A stretch of 64,000 nt of DNA from Catellatospora sp. IY07-71. Its GTDB lineage: Bacteria > Actinomycetota > Actinomycetes > Mycobacteriales > Micromonosporaceae. The notes beneath the pieces were generated by a model. It was given only the letters and a program-made list of their open reading frames with translations, did not search any database and was not told where the DNA came from. The stretch spans positions 2,161,501 through 2,225,500 of the forward strand of contig NZ_AP023360.1 in NCBI RefSeq assembly GCF_018326265.1. The letters run 5' to 3'. Of the stretch, positions 8,126 through 16,382 are shown piece by piece (the first letter of the stretch is position 1; the number at the start of each line of letters is the position of its first letter). A program made the translations under genes and the position numbers.

Positions 8126-9060
8126 GGCAGGCTCCCGACGGCCCACCCGTACGCCTGCGCCGCGCGCGCCAGCTCGGCCGCGATCGCCTGCTCGGACTCG
8201 CCCTGCGGGGCGCGCTCGCCGTGGGCCAGCGCGAGCGCGTGCGCGGCCAGCCCGACCGGGCCGCACAGGTTGGCCGCCGCGGCGCCCGCGCGGGCCACCG
8301 AGCCGTCCTGCTCGGCGGCGGTCCGGCAGTGCGTGTACATGGGGCAGCTCGGGCAGCCGTCGCCGAACCGCGCCTCGACCTCGGCCAGCGCGCCGACGAG
8401 CGCGTCGCCCTGCAGCGCCGGGCCGCCGTCGGCCTGCCGACGCAGCCGTTCCGGCAGGTCGGTGCGCAGCCGCGCGAGCGCCCAGCCCAGCCGGCGCACC
8501 TGCGGCGCGACGTCGAGCGGGGTGGCCACGGGGGCGAGGCCGAAGTTACGTGGCAGCACCAGCAGCGCCCGGCTGCTGACGCGCTCCGGCACCGGCGCGG
8601 CCTGGCGCAGCGCGCCGACGATCACGGCCACCTCGCGCGCGGTGCCCGCGACCTTGGCCGGGTCGGCGTGACCGTCGATGACGGCGTACGACCTGATCTC
8701 GACGGGATGCAGCAGCGTGCCGTCGGAGGCCAGGATGACCTGGTCCGGGGTGACCGGGAGATCGCCCAGGCGCAGCCGGGGCTCGCGCCAGACCCAGAGC
8801 CCGGGGCCGCTGGGCAGCGTCTCGGTCTCGACCGCTGCCGTGCACTCGATGCCCAGGTGCCGGGTGACCAGCTCGGGCAGCCGGGCGGTGGCCAGGTGGG
8901 CGAAGGTGCCGTCCCGTTCCCGCGCGTACGGGCTCTGCCCGCTGGGCGGCGCGCCGATGGCCTCGGCGAGCACGCCGAGGTCGACCCGGGCGGCGTCGAG
9001 CGCGAGCCTGCGACGGCAGCCGGGCGCGTCGAGCAGCCCGGCCATCCGTCGCGGATCCAA
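8122..9060 (-). CDS. RecB/Cas4-like PD-(D/E)xK protein with Fe-S cysteine set
   Basis: 312-aa protein, TTG start at 9060 after GGGAGG. Cys15 near the N-terminus and C236-x2-C239-x5-C245 near the C-terminus give the split 1+3 cysteine pattern that holds a [4Fe-4S] cluster in Cas4, AddB and Dna2 nucleases. Between them, TPDQVI (D106) and HPVEIRSY (E121-x-R123) match the D...ExK core, with Arg in place of the usual Lys. First gene of a three-gene overlapping operon with an SF1 helicase. Nuclease fold is an inference from motif order and spacing; the ExR change leaves open whether it cuts or only binds DNA. Confidence 0.7.
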   Translation of the reverse strand: MDPRRMAGLLDAPGCRRRLALDAARVDLGVLAEAIGAPPSGQSPYARERDGTFAHLATARLPELVTRHLGIECTAAVETETLPSGPGLWVWREPRLRLGDLPVTPDQVILASDGTLLHPVEIRSYAVIDGHADPAKVAGTAREVAVIVGALRQAAPVPERVSSRALLVLPRNFGLAPVATPLDVAPQVRRLGWALARLRTDLPERLRRQADGGPALQGDALVGALAEVEARFGDGCPSCPMYTHCRTAAEQDGSVARAGAAAANLCGPVGLAAHALALAHGERAPQGESEQAIAAELARAAQAYGWAVGSLP

Positions 9061-9083
9061 GGTCAGCGCCTCCCGGTGTGGTG

Positions 9084-9115
9084 CCGCCGCCGGGAGGCCA
9101 GCCCCCCGGCGGCGG
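9084..9115 (-). terminator. Hairpin terminator after dapD
   Basis: 11-bp GC stem CCGCCGCCGGG / CCCGGCGGCGG with a 10-nt loop, immediately downstream of dapD and upstream of the nuclease-like gene on the same strand. No clear T-tract, as is usual for high-GC actinobacteria. It would separate dapD from the three-gene operon. Confidence 0.5.
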
Positions 9116-9123
9116 TGCGACGG

Positions 9124-10062
9124 TCAGTCGTTGGCGTGCAGCGCCGCGTTGAGCACGATGCCGGTCCCGGTACGCGGGCGGGCCTCGACGGCGCCGGTCA
9201 CCGAGTTGCGCAGGAACAGCACGTTGGACGCGCCGGACAGGGTCGCCGCCTTGACCACCTCGCCGGTGGCGGTCAGCGTGACCTTGGTGCCCGCGGTGAC
9301 GTAGCAGCCGGCCTCGACCACGCAGTCGTCGCCGAGCGAGATGCCGATGCCGGCGTTGGCGCCGACCAGGCTGCGCTCGCCGACGCTGATGATCTCCTTG
9401 CCGCCGCCGGACAGGGTGCCCATGATGGACGCGCCCGCGCCGATGTCGGAGCCCTCGCCCACGAGGACGCCGGCCGAGATGCTGCCCTCGACCATCGAGG
9501 TGCCCAGGGTGCCCGCGTTGAAGTTGACGAAGCCCTTCTGCATGACCGTGGTGCCCGACGACAGGTGCGCGCCCAGCCGGACCCGGTCGGCGTCGGCGAT
9601 GCGCACGCCGGACGGGACCACGTAGTCGGTCATCCGCGGGAACTTGTCCACGCCGTAGACGGCCAGGTGGCGGCCGGCGGCGCGCTCGAACAGGCGCAGC
9701 TCGTCGACCCGGTCGGGCGGGCACACCCCGGCCGACGTCCACGCGTTGTTCGGCAGCAGGCCGAAGATGCCGTCCAGGTTCGCCTGGTGCGGCTTGATGA
9801 TCCGGTGCGACAGCAGGTGCAGGCGCAGGTACGCGTCGGCGGTGTCGCGCGGTGCGCCGGCCAGGGTCGGGATGACTGTGTGCACCGGCACGACCCGCAG
9901 GCCGGGCAGGCAGGGCTCGGCGACCTTGAGGTCGGGCGCGTCCTGGCCGCAGAGGCCGATGCCGAGCTGGCCGGTCGGATACCACACCTCAAGGGTCTGC
10001 TCGCCGGTGACGGTGGCGAGACCGAAGCCCCAGGCGGGCTGGTCGAGACGTTCGCTGCTCAC
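9124..10062 (-). CDS. dapD: Tetrahydrodipicolinate N-succinyltransferase DapD
   Basis: 312-aa actinobacterial-type DapD, making N-succinyl-2-amino-6-oxopimelate from tetrahydrodipicolinate and succinyl-CoA. The C-terminal half has the left-handed beta-helix hexapeptide pattern ([40 protein letters not shown]). Start GTG 10062. It is divergent from dapE with only 19 bp between start codons, and both look leaderless, so the two steps on either side of DapC share one tiny promoter region. Confidence 0.95.
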   Translation of the reverse strand: MSSERLDQPAWGFGLATVTGEQTLEVWYPTGQLGIGLCGQDAPDLKVAEPCLPGLRVVPVHTVIPTLAGAPRDTADAYLRLHLLSHRIIKPHQANLDGIFGLLPNNAWTSAGVCPPDRVDELRLFERAAGRHLAVYGVDKFPRMTDYVVPSGVRIADADRVRLGAHLSSGTTVMQKGFVNFNAGTLGTSMVEGSISAGVLVGEGSDIGAGASIMGTLSGGGKEIISVGERSLVGANAGIGISLGDDCVVEAGCYVTAGTKVTLTATGEVVKAATLSGASNVLFLRNSVTGAVEARPRTGTGIVLNAALHAND

Positions 10063-10068
10063 GGTGCC

Positions 10069-10076
10069 CTAGGCTA
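10069..10076. promoter_or_regulatory. Overlapping divergent -10 boxes of dapD and dapE
   Basis: CTAGGCTA. On the plus strand TAGGCT (10070-10075) ends 6 nt before dapE ATG 10082; on the minus strand TAGCCT (10076-10071) ends 8 nt before dapD GTG 10062. The two hexamers share five base pairs, so the polymerases would compete for or melt the same DNA. The -35 regions fall inside the opposite gene. Confidence 0.6.
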
Positions 10077-10081
10077 CCCGT

Positions 10082-11152
10082 ATGCCGAACCCGCTGACGC
10101 CGCAGGTGCTCGCCGATCCCGTGATGTTGACCCGCGCGCTGGTCGACATCGAGTCCGTCTCGGGCAACGAGAAGGAGATCGCCGACGCGGTGCAGGAGGC
10201 GCTGGAGGCGTGCGCGCACCTGCGGGTCGAGCGGATCGGCCACAACGTGATCGCACGCACCGAGCTGGGCCGCGCGCAGCGGGTCGTCCTCGCCGGACAC
10301 CTGGACACGGTGCCGATCGCGGACAACTTCCCGTCCACCATGGACGAGAAGATCATGTGGGGCTGCGGCACCTCGGACATGAAGAGCGGGACCGCGCTCG
10401 CCCTGCACATGGCGGCGACGGTGCCGGCGCCCCGCTACGACGTCACGTACTTCTTCTACGAGTGCGAGGAGGTCGAGGCGGCGCGCAACGGCCTGAAGAT
10501 CATCGGGGACCTGCGGCCGGAGCTGCTGGAGGCCGACTTCGCCGTGCTGCTGGAGCCGACGTACGGCGCGGTCGAGGCGGGCTGCCAGGGCACCATGCGG
10601 GCGGTGGTGCGCACCAGCGGGACGCGGGCGCACGCGGCCCGCTCATGGCTCGGGTCGAACGCCATCCACAAGGCCGGCGAGGTGCTGCGCCGGCTGGACG
10701 CGTACCAGGCGCGCTCGGTCGAGATCGACGGCTGCGCCTACCGGGAGGGCCTGAACGCGGTGCGCGTCACCGGCGGCGTGGCGGGCAACGTGATCCCCGA
10801 CGCCTGCGAGGTCGAGGTGAACTTCCGCTTCGCCCCGGACCGCACGCCGGAGCAGGCCGAGGTGCACCTGCGCGAGGTGTTCGGCGGCTACGACGTGGAG
10901 ATCACCGACTCGGCGCCCGGCGCGCTGCCCGGCCTGGGCGCGCCCCCGGCGGCGGAGTTCCTCGCGCTGACCGGCGCCCCGCCGACGGGCAAGCTGGGCT
11001 GGACGGACGTGGCGCGCTTCGCGGCGCTGGGCGTCCCGGCGCTCAACTTCGGGCCGGGCGACCCGAACCTGGCGCACAAGCGCGACGAGCACGTGGAGCT
11101 GGACAAGATCGTGGCGGGCGCGGAGCTGCTGCGCCGCTGGCTGGCGAGCTGA
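10082..11152 (+). CDS. dapE: Succinyl-diaminopimelate desuccinylase DapE
   Basis: 356-aa M20-family metallohydrolase releasing LL-DAP from N-succinyl-LL-DAP. Metal-ligand motifs visible: LAGHLDTVP (His, Asp), TSDMKSG, and ECEEVEA (the EE pair for water activation and metal binding); the dimerisation lid lies between. No Shine-Dalgarno; a TAGGCT -10 ends 6 nt before ATG, so the mRNA is probably leaderless. Completes dapC-dapD-dapE within 11 kb. Confidence 0.95.
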   Translation: MPNPLTPQVLADPVMLTRALVDIESVSGNEKEIADAVQEALEACAHLRVERIGHNVIARTELGRAQRVVLAGHLDTVPIADNFPSTMDEKIMWGCGTSDMKSGTALALHMAATVPAPRYDVTYFFYECEEVEAARNGLKIIGDLRPELLEADFAVLLEPTYGAVEAGCQGTMRAVVRTSGTRAHAARSWLGSNAIHKAGEVLRRLDAYQARSVEIDGCAYREGLNAVRVTGGVAGNVIPDACEVEVNFRFAPDRTPEQAEVHLREVFGGYDVEITDSAPGALPGLGAPPAAEFLALTGAPPTGKLGWTDVARFAALGVPALNFGPGDPNLAHKRDEHVELDKIVAGAELLRRWLAS

Positions 11153-11188
11153 CGGGCGCCGGTGCGGGGGGTCACCGGCCGGATCTCG

Positions 11189-11329
11189 TCAGCGGGCCGT
11201 GGCGGGCTCCTCCACCGGCTGGGTCTCCGGCGGGTCGGTCAGCACGGCGAGCCGGCGGGCGTGCACGGTGGCGCGGATCCGCTGGCGCATCGCCTGTTTC
11301 TGGCGGAGCACTACGGTGCGGGTCATCAT
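11189..11329 (-). CDS. Small basic hypothetical protein
   Basis: 46-aa ORF, Arg-rich in its first half (TRTVVLRQKQAMRQRIR) with an acidic/Pro-rich tail. ATG 11329 is 8 nt after GGGAGG; other ATGs at 11335 and upstream in-frame starts have worse spacing. It fills the gap between dapE and the LOG gene on the opposite strand. No recognised family; could be spurious. Confidence 0.5.
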   Translation of the reverse strand: MMTRTVVLRQKQAMRQRIRATVHARRLAVLTDPPETQPVEEPATAR

Positions 11330-11487
11330 GTTCATCGCCTCCCTCGTCGGCCAGTCCTGTCTATCCCTGCGGTATGACATCTTGACGCCACAGCATGGCG
11401 AAAAGTTGCGATGTTCGCTGGGAATTTGCTGCGACGTGGCGCGCAGCGTCGTCACGTAAACGATCGGGCGGGGATACGGTGATGGGC

Positions 11488-12273
11488 ATGACGCAAAGCA
11501 ATCGTCGGCCCGAGCGCCACCGGGGTCCGGTGACCCTGCGCCGCGACGCGGTCTCCACCGGCACGGCGGACCAGGCGCTGCTCGACTCCGCCGGACGTCC
11601 GGATTGGAAGGTCCGCGACTCGTGGCGCACGCTGCGCATCCTCAGCGAGTTCGTGGAGGGCTTCGACACGCTCAGTGACCTGCCCCCGGCGGTCAGCGTG
11701 TTCGGCTCCGCGCGCAGCGCCCCCGACTCGCCCGAGTGCGAGCTGGCCCAGCGGCTCGGCGCCGCCCTGGCCCGCGCCGGGTACGCCGTGATCACCGGCG
11801 GCGGGCCGGGGGTGATGGAGGCGGCCAACCGCGGCTGCACCGAGGCGGGCGGCCTGTCCGTTGGACTGGGCATCGAGCTGCCGTTCGAGCAGGGCATCAA
11901 CGAGTGGGTGGACGTCGGCATCGACTTCCGCTACTTCTTCGTACGCAAGACCATGTTCGTGAAGTACGCCCAGGCGTTCGTGGTGCTGCCGGGCGGCATG
12001 GGCACCATGGACGAGCTGTTCGAGGCGCTCACCCTGGTGCAGACGGAGAAGGTCACCCGCTTCCCCGTGGTGATGATGGGCAAGGACTACTGGAGCGGCC
12101 TGATCGCCTGGATGCGCGACACCATGCTCGCCGACGGCAAGATCAACGTCGCGGACCTGGACCTGCTCATCTGCACCGACGACGTCGACGAGGCGATCAA
12201 CCACATCGTCGACGCCGACAAGGTCCTCACCGCCGAGCAGCACGCCCTCCTCACCGGCGACCCCCTCGACTAA
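11488..12273 (+). CDS. LOG-family (TIGR00730) nucleoside-monophosphate phosphoribohydrolase
   Basis: 261-aa Rossmann-fold protein with the two family signatures GGGPGVMEAANRG and PGGMGTMDE that bind the nucleotide phosphate. Family members hydrolyse cytokinin riboside 5'-monophosphates or other NMPs; the mycobacterial relative Rv1205 lies next to dapE as here. ATG 11488 is chosen over ATG 11482 because TACGGT (11475-11480) ends exactly 7 nt before it, the leaderless spacing seen at other genes here. Physiological substrate is not known from sequence. Confidence 0.9.
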   Translation: MTQSNRRPERHRGPVTLRRDAVSTGTADQALLDSAGRPDWKVRDSWRTLRILSEFVEGFDTLSDLPPAVSVFGSARSAPDSPECELAQRLGAALARAGYAVITGGGPGVMEAANRGCTEAGGLSVGLGIELPFEQGINEWVDVGIDFRYFFVRKTMFVKYAQAFVVLPGGMGTMDELFEALTLVQTEKVTRFPVVMMGKDYWSGLIAWMRDTMLADGKINVADLDLLICTDDVDEAINHIVDADKVLTAEQHALLTGDPLD

Positions 12274-12394
12274 AGGAAGGGCACCTTCTTAACGCATTCC
12301 GTAGAGGAAGGGCACCTTCTTAACCCTCGTCTGGAGGGCCCGTTAAGAAGGGCACCTTCTACTACGGAAAACGATAAGAAGGTGCCCTTCCTTT
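12274..12394. repeat. Cluster of four AAGGAAGGGCACCTTCTTAA palindromes / bidirectional terminator
   Basis: Four copies of a ~20-bp imperfect palindrome: 12274-12293 and 12305-12324 (AGGAAGGGCACCTTCTTAAC), 12342-12360 (GTTAAGAAGGGCACCTTCT) and an inverted copy at 12374-12394. The first and last are complementary over ~19 bp, so the whole block can fold into one long hairpin between the converging LOG and DUF4407 genes. It serves as a terminator; the motif is a dispersed repeat known to me from Micromonosporaceae intergenic regions. Confidence 0.8.
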
Positions 12395-12395
12395 C

Positions 12396-13730
12396 CTAGA
12401 CGCGGTCGGAGAGGCGGTCGGCGGCGCGGTGCAGGCGGTGGTTGAGCTCCGCCTTGTGCTCCAGGATCTCCAGGTCGATCTCGGCGCGGCGTTTGCGCAG
12501 CTCGGCCTCGCGCTCGGCGTACTCGGCCTCGATCTCGTGGTTGAGGTCGCGTTCGGCGACGGCGAGCTGGGCGCTGACCAGGCGGTCGTACGTGGTGGAG
12601 CCGCCGACGAACTTGACCAGGATCGGCATGCAGTCGACCAGGATGAAGAAGATGCGCACGGCCCAGATGCCCACGGCGAGCACGCCGCTGGAGTCGGCCA
12701 GGTCGTGCAGCGCGCCGAGCCGCTCCAGCAGACCGATCGGGCCCTGGTGGCTGCGCTCCTCGGCGACCCGCGCCTCGATCTTCGTCTCGCGCTCGGCCTC
12801 GAAGGCGGCATGGCTGGTGCCCGCGGCCGTCTCCAGCTCTGAGATCCGGGTACGCAGGCCCGCCAGCTTCGTGTTGTTCGCGGGGATCTGGCGGGTGCGG
12901 TTGAACGCGTCGGCCTCGGCACGCAGCCTGCGGCAGTTCGGGCCGACACCGCGCTGCCCGGTCAGGCCCTCGCCCGAGTCGCCGACGCACTCGCGGCGGG
13001 CCAGGTCGTTGATGGCGCGCAGCTGGGCGGAGTCCGCGTCGACGATCTTCTGCAGCTCGGCCGCGTCGGCCCGCCGGGTCTGCAGCTCGCGCAGGATCGC
13101 GACCGGGGACTGGTCGAAGTTGAAGACCTCCGTGGCCCGGCAGTCGGCGGGCGCGGCGGGCTCGGTGGAGCCGGGCACGGGGTTGCAGGCCTTGAGCCGT
13201 CCGGCCAGCTGCGCCAGCGCCTCGGTGCGCTGGTCGGCCACGTGCTGGACCACGGCGGTCTCGAAGATGCGCAGCACCAGCGGCTCAGCGATGATCACGC
13301 CGAAGAAGACCGCCATCAGCACCCGCATGAGCAGCACCGGCACCCGCCGGAACCAGCCCTCGCCGAGCCGGCTGGACACCAGCCAGCGGTCCACGTTGAG
13401 GATGAACAGGAACCAGACCAGCACCGGGAAGACCGCGAGCCAGCTCGCCGCGCCCATGGCCTGGGTGACCGCGAAGTACATGGAGATCGCCGCGATGGTG
13501 GCGGTGCCGAGCACCACCCCGCCGAGCGAGGTGTACCAGGCCCGCTCCTGGGGCACCCGGTCCAGCAGGCGCTCGTCCACCCCGGCGAGCACCCGCAGGC
13601 GGCGGCCGAGCTGAAGGCGCGGCAGGGGGCGGCGCGGCCGGGCGGGCGGCGGGGTCGGCTCGGGATCGGATGCCGCATGCCGGCCGGCCGGCTCGGGGTC
13701 GGGCTGGGGCAGTGGTTCGGTGGGGTGCAC
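12396..13730 (-). CDS. DUF4407 membrane protein
   Basis: 444-aa protein with a Pro-rich cytoplasmic N-terminus (~45 aa), three membrane helices (GVVLGTATIAAISMYFA, WLAVFPVLVWFLFILNV, VLMAVFFGVIIAEPLVL), a long extracytoplasmic/coiled-coil region with paired cysteines, a fourth helix (VLAVGIWAVRIFFILVDCMP) and a charged coiled-coil tail. This is the DUF4407 build; function unknown. GTG 13730 is preferred: AAGGAG (13742-13737) lies 6 nt upstream. ATG 13766 has its GGAGG touching the start codon. Confidence 0.85.
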   Translation of the reverse strand: MHPTEPLPQPDPEPAGRHAASDPEPTPPPARPRRPLPRLQLGRRLRVLAGVDERLLDRVPQERAWYTSLGGVVLGTATIAAISMYFAVTQAMGAASWLAVFPVLVWFLFILNVDRWLVSSRLGEGWFRRVPVLLMRVLMAVFFGVIIAEPLVLRIFETAVVQHVADQRTEALAQLAGRLKACNPVPGSTEPAAPADCRATEVFNFDQSPVAILRELQTRRADAAELQKIVDADSAQLRAINDLARRECVGDSGEGLTGQRGVGPNCRRLRAEADAFNRTRQIPANNTKLAGLRTRISELETAAGTSHAAFEAERETKIEARVAEERSHQGPIGLLERLGALHDLADSSGVLAVGIWAVRIFFILVDCMPILVKFVGGSTTYDRLVSAQLAVAERDLNHEIEAEYAEREAELRKRRAEIDLEILEHKAELNHRLHRAADRLSDRV

Positions 13731-14049
13731 GCCGAGCTCCTTAGCGCCGGGTGGGATGCCGTCCATCCTCCGGTCAACACACGCGGTCTGTCTGTCCGTG
13801 GGTTGTCGGGGTTGGCCCCTACGTGGCCCTGTCGGCCACCTCGCATCGCCCGGTGCTGATGCAACGAATTGCAACTGGGACGCAACAACCTAATGGTCAG
13901 TTGTATGTGGCGCATGGTCGTTACGAAAAGATTACGCAGAACCTTGTGCGCGCCGTCACCACGAATCTAAAGTCACCTACACCTCCTGGCGTCCGCTCCG
14001 CCTCGAGCGTCTCAGGCGATCCTCTGTCCCTCCAGAAACGAGTCTGTCG
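13731..14049. other. Intergenic promoter region between DUF4407 gene and GH87-like gene
   Basis: 319 bp, clearly less GC-rich around 13860-13980 (TTGCAACTGGGACGCAACAACC, GTTACGAAAAGATTACG), as expected for divergent promoters. I see no convincing Shine-Dalgarno before the plus-strand gene, no tRNA and no well-formed riboswitch. The 117 bp between 13766 and 13874 could encode an N-terminal extension of DUF4407 in frame but is not supported. Confidence 0.5.
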
Positions 14050-16101
14050 ATGACACGGAGCATCACAGGAGCTGCAACGAGGTCCCGCCGCTGGGCCCCG
14101 GCGGTGGTCGCCTCGGCGACCGTCGCGGCCGTCGGCCTGACCCTCGTCGGCAGCGCCGGCGTCGCCAACGCCGGAACCAGCGCCACCGGACCCGTGGTGA
14201 CGCGCGCCGCCCTCGATCCCGCGCTGGTCGCGGGCCGGGGCGCCGACGTCGCCTTCCTTGAGCAGGAGGCCGAGAACGCGGCCACCGACGGCACGCTCAT
14301 CGGGCCGGACCGCACCGCGTACACGCTGCCCGCCGAGGCCTCCGGCCGGAAGGCGGTCAAGCTCGTCCCCGGCCAGTACGTCGAGTTCACGCTGCCCGCC
14401 GCCGCGAACGCGATCACGGTGCGCTACAGCATCCCCGACGCGCCGAACGGCGGCGGCATCACCGCGCCGCTGAACGTCACCGTCAACGGCAAGAACAAGA
14501 AGGTCATGACGCTGACCTCCGAGTTCTCCTGGCTGTACAACCAGTACCCGTTCACCAACGACCCCAACGCCGGCCTGCTGCACGAGGACTGGTGGATCAC
14601 CGAGTGCGCGTGCGTGCCGGCGTTCACCGAGCCGAAGCCGGTGATCAGCAAGCCGTTCCGCCCGATGCACTTCTACGACGAGCAGCGGCTGCTGCTCGGC
14701 AAGACGTACCAGGCGGGCGACAAGGTCCGGCTCACCGTGCCGGGCGGCAGCAACGCCGCCTGGACCGTGATCGACCTGCTCGACTCCGAGCTGGTCGGCG
14801 CGCCGCACGGGCGGCTGTTCGCGGCCAACGTGCTCGCGTTCGGCGCGGACCCGACGGGCCGCCGGGAGTCGTCGGACGCGTTCGACAAGGCGATCGCGTT
14901 CGCGAAGAAGTGGAAGCTCAAGGTCTACGTCCCGCCGGGCGTGTTCCAGGTCAACCGGCACATCATCGTCGACGACGTGACGATCGAGGGCGCCGGCAAC
15001 TGGTACACGATCATCAAGGGCAAGGAGGTCGCGCTCAGCGAGCCGGCCGAGGACGGCTCGGTGCACACCGGCGTGGGCTTCTACGGGAAGTACGCCGAGG
15101 ACGGCGGCAGCCGCAACGTGCACCTGTCCGGCTTCACCATCGAGGGCGACGTGCGCGAGCGCATCGACACCGACCAGGTGAACGGCATCGGCGGCGCGAT
15201 GAGCGACTCCACCATCGACGGCCTCTACATCCGGCACACCAAGGTGGGCCTGTGGTTCGACGGCCCGATGGACAACATCAAGGTCACGAACAACATCATC
15301 GTGGACCAGATGGCCGACGCCCTGAACTTCCGCAAGGGCGTCACGAACTCGCAGGTGTTGAACAACTTCATCCGCAACACCGGTGACGACGGCCTGGCCA
15401 TGTGGTCCGACGGCGTCGCGGACGCGAACAACGTCTACGACCACAACACGGTGCAGAGCCCGTCGCTGGCCAACGGCATCGCGATCTACGGCGGCACGGA
15501 CAACACGGTGTCGCACAACCTGGTCGCCGACCCGGTCCGCGAGGGCTCGGGCCTGCACGCCGGCTCGCGCTTCGGGGCGACCCCGTTCGCGGGGCAGCTG
15601 AAGTTCACGAACAACACGGCGGTCCGGTCCGGCACGTACGAGCTGAACTGGAACATCGGCCTGGGCGCCATCTGGATCTACGCGCTGGACAAGACGATCG
15701 ACGCGGACATCCAGGTGACCGGGGACCACTACCTCGACAGCACCTACAACGCGATCATGATGGTCAGCGAGTGGAGTGTGAAGGACCTGTACCAGATCCG
15801 CGGCGTCAAGTTCAAGGATCTGCGGATCGACGGCACCGGCACCTCGGTGCTCAGCGCCCGGGTCGAGGGCGGCGCGTCGTTCGAGAACGTCGACGCCCGC
15901 AACGTCGGCGCGGTCGGCATCAACAACTGCGGCTCGTTCCACTTCACCCCGGCCGGTTCCGAGTTCGTCGTGACCGACCTGGGCGGCAACGACGGCGGGG
16001 GCACCACGGGTCCGTGGATGGCGTCGTGGGAGCTGCCGAACACGATCACCTGCGACGACCGGCCGCCGGTCGTCGTGCCCCCGGCCCCGTCCGCGTGGTG
16101 A
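14050..16101 (+). CDS. Secreted beta-helix glycosidase, GH87 (alpha-1,3-glucanase/mycodextranase)-like
   Basis: 683 aa. Signal peptide with AVVASATVAAVGLTLVGSA core and likely cleavage after VANA (~41). Residues ~65-260 resemble a CBM6/35-type beta-sandwich (FLEQEAENAA, VEFTLPAAANAITVRYSIP); residues ~270-640 are a right-handed parallel beta-helix beginning with the pectate-lyase-like VLAFGADPTGRRESSDAFDKA entry. The pair D446-D447 in NTGDDGLAMWSDG matches the adjacent catalytic aspartates of GH87 enzymes. Probably attacks alpha-1,3-glucan of fungal or bacterial walls. GH87 is my best assignment; another beta-helix family is possible. Confidence 0.75.
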   Translation: MTRSITGAATRSRRWAPAVVASATVAAVGLTLVGSAGVANAGTSATGPVVTRAALDPALVAGRGADVAFLEQEAENAATDGTLIGPDRTAYTLPAEASGRKAVKLVPGQYVEFTLPAAANAITVRYSIPDAPNGGGITAPLNVTVNGKNKKVMTLTSEFSWLYNQYPFTNDPNAGLLHEDWWITECACVPAFTEPKPVISKPFRPMHFYDEQRLLLGKTYQAGDKVRLTVPGGSNAAWTVIDLLDSELVGAPHGRLFAANVLAFGADPTGRRESSDAFDKAIAFAKKWKLKVYVPPGVFQVNRHIIVDDVTIEGAGNWYTIIKGKEVALSEPAEDGSVHTGVGFYGKYAEDGGSRNVHLSGFTIEGDVRERIDTDQVNGIGGAMSDSTIDGLYIRHTKVGLWFDGPMDNIKVTNNIIVDQMADALNFRKGVTNSQVLNNFIRNTGDDGLAMWSDGVADANNVYDHNTVQSPSLANGIAIYGGTDNTVSHNLVADPVREGSGLHAGSRFGATPFAGQLKFTNNTAVRSGTYELNWNIGLGAIWIYALDKTIDADIQVTGDHYLDSTYNAIMMVSEWSVKDLYQIRGVKFKDLRIDGTGTSVLSARVEGGASFENVDARNVGAVGINNCGSFHFTPAGSEFVVTDLGGNDGGGTTGPWMASWELPNTITCDDRPPVVVPPAPSAW

Positions 16102-16135
16102 CGGGCCGGTCGTCAGGCCATACCGGATAAGGGAA

Positions 16136-16177
16136 GCGGGCGGGCGTTCGAGTGCACGGCACCGGGCGCTCGCCCGC
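16136..16177 (+). terminator. Terminator after GH87-like gene
   Basis: 14-bp stem GCGGGCGGGCGTTC / GGGCGCTCGCCCGC with three G-U pairs and a 14-nt loop, 35 nt after the stop codon. Confidence 0.65.
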
Positions 16178-16255
16178 GGCATGTCCGCACTCTTTTGACA
16201 AGTTCCCGACGATCCCTCCGGGGGACCCCGGCCGTCTCTTTTGGTCCGTGCGTTC

Positions 16256-16307
16256 GGTGAGGTCAGGGCACGTCGAGCCGACGCGCATGCGACCGGATGA
16301 CCTCACC
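16256..16307. promoter_or_regulatory. Long inverted repeat GGTGAGGTCA...TGACCTCACC upstream of LamG gene
   Basis: Perfect 10-bp arms at 16256-16265 and 16298-16307 separated by 32 bp, 75 bp before the LamG-PKD gene. Two half-sites of a dimeric regulator or an RNA stem are both possible. Confidence 0.4.
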
Positions 16308-16382
16308 TATCGGCTCATCGGGCAATAGAGCCCGCTCGTTACCGCGTGTTTAGGTGAGGGCCGGCCACGACGAGGGGGATCC

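Noticed and set aside
16046-16306. 86-codon minus-strand ORF in the GH87/LamG gap
   Set aside because: Covers a terminator and an inverted repeat, has Arg/Pro-rich composition and no ribosome site.
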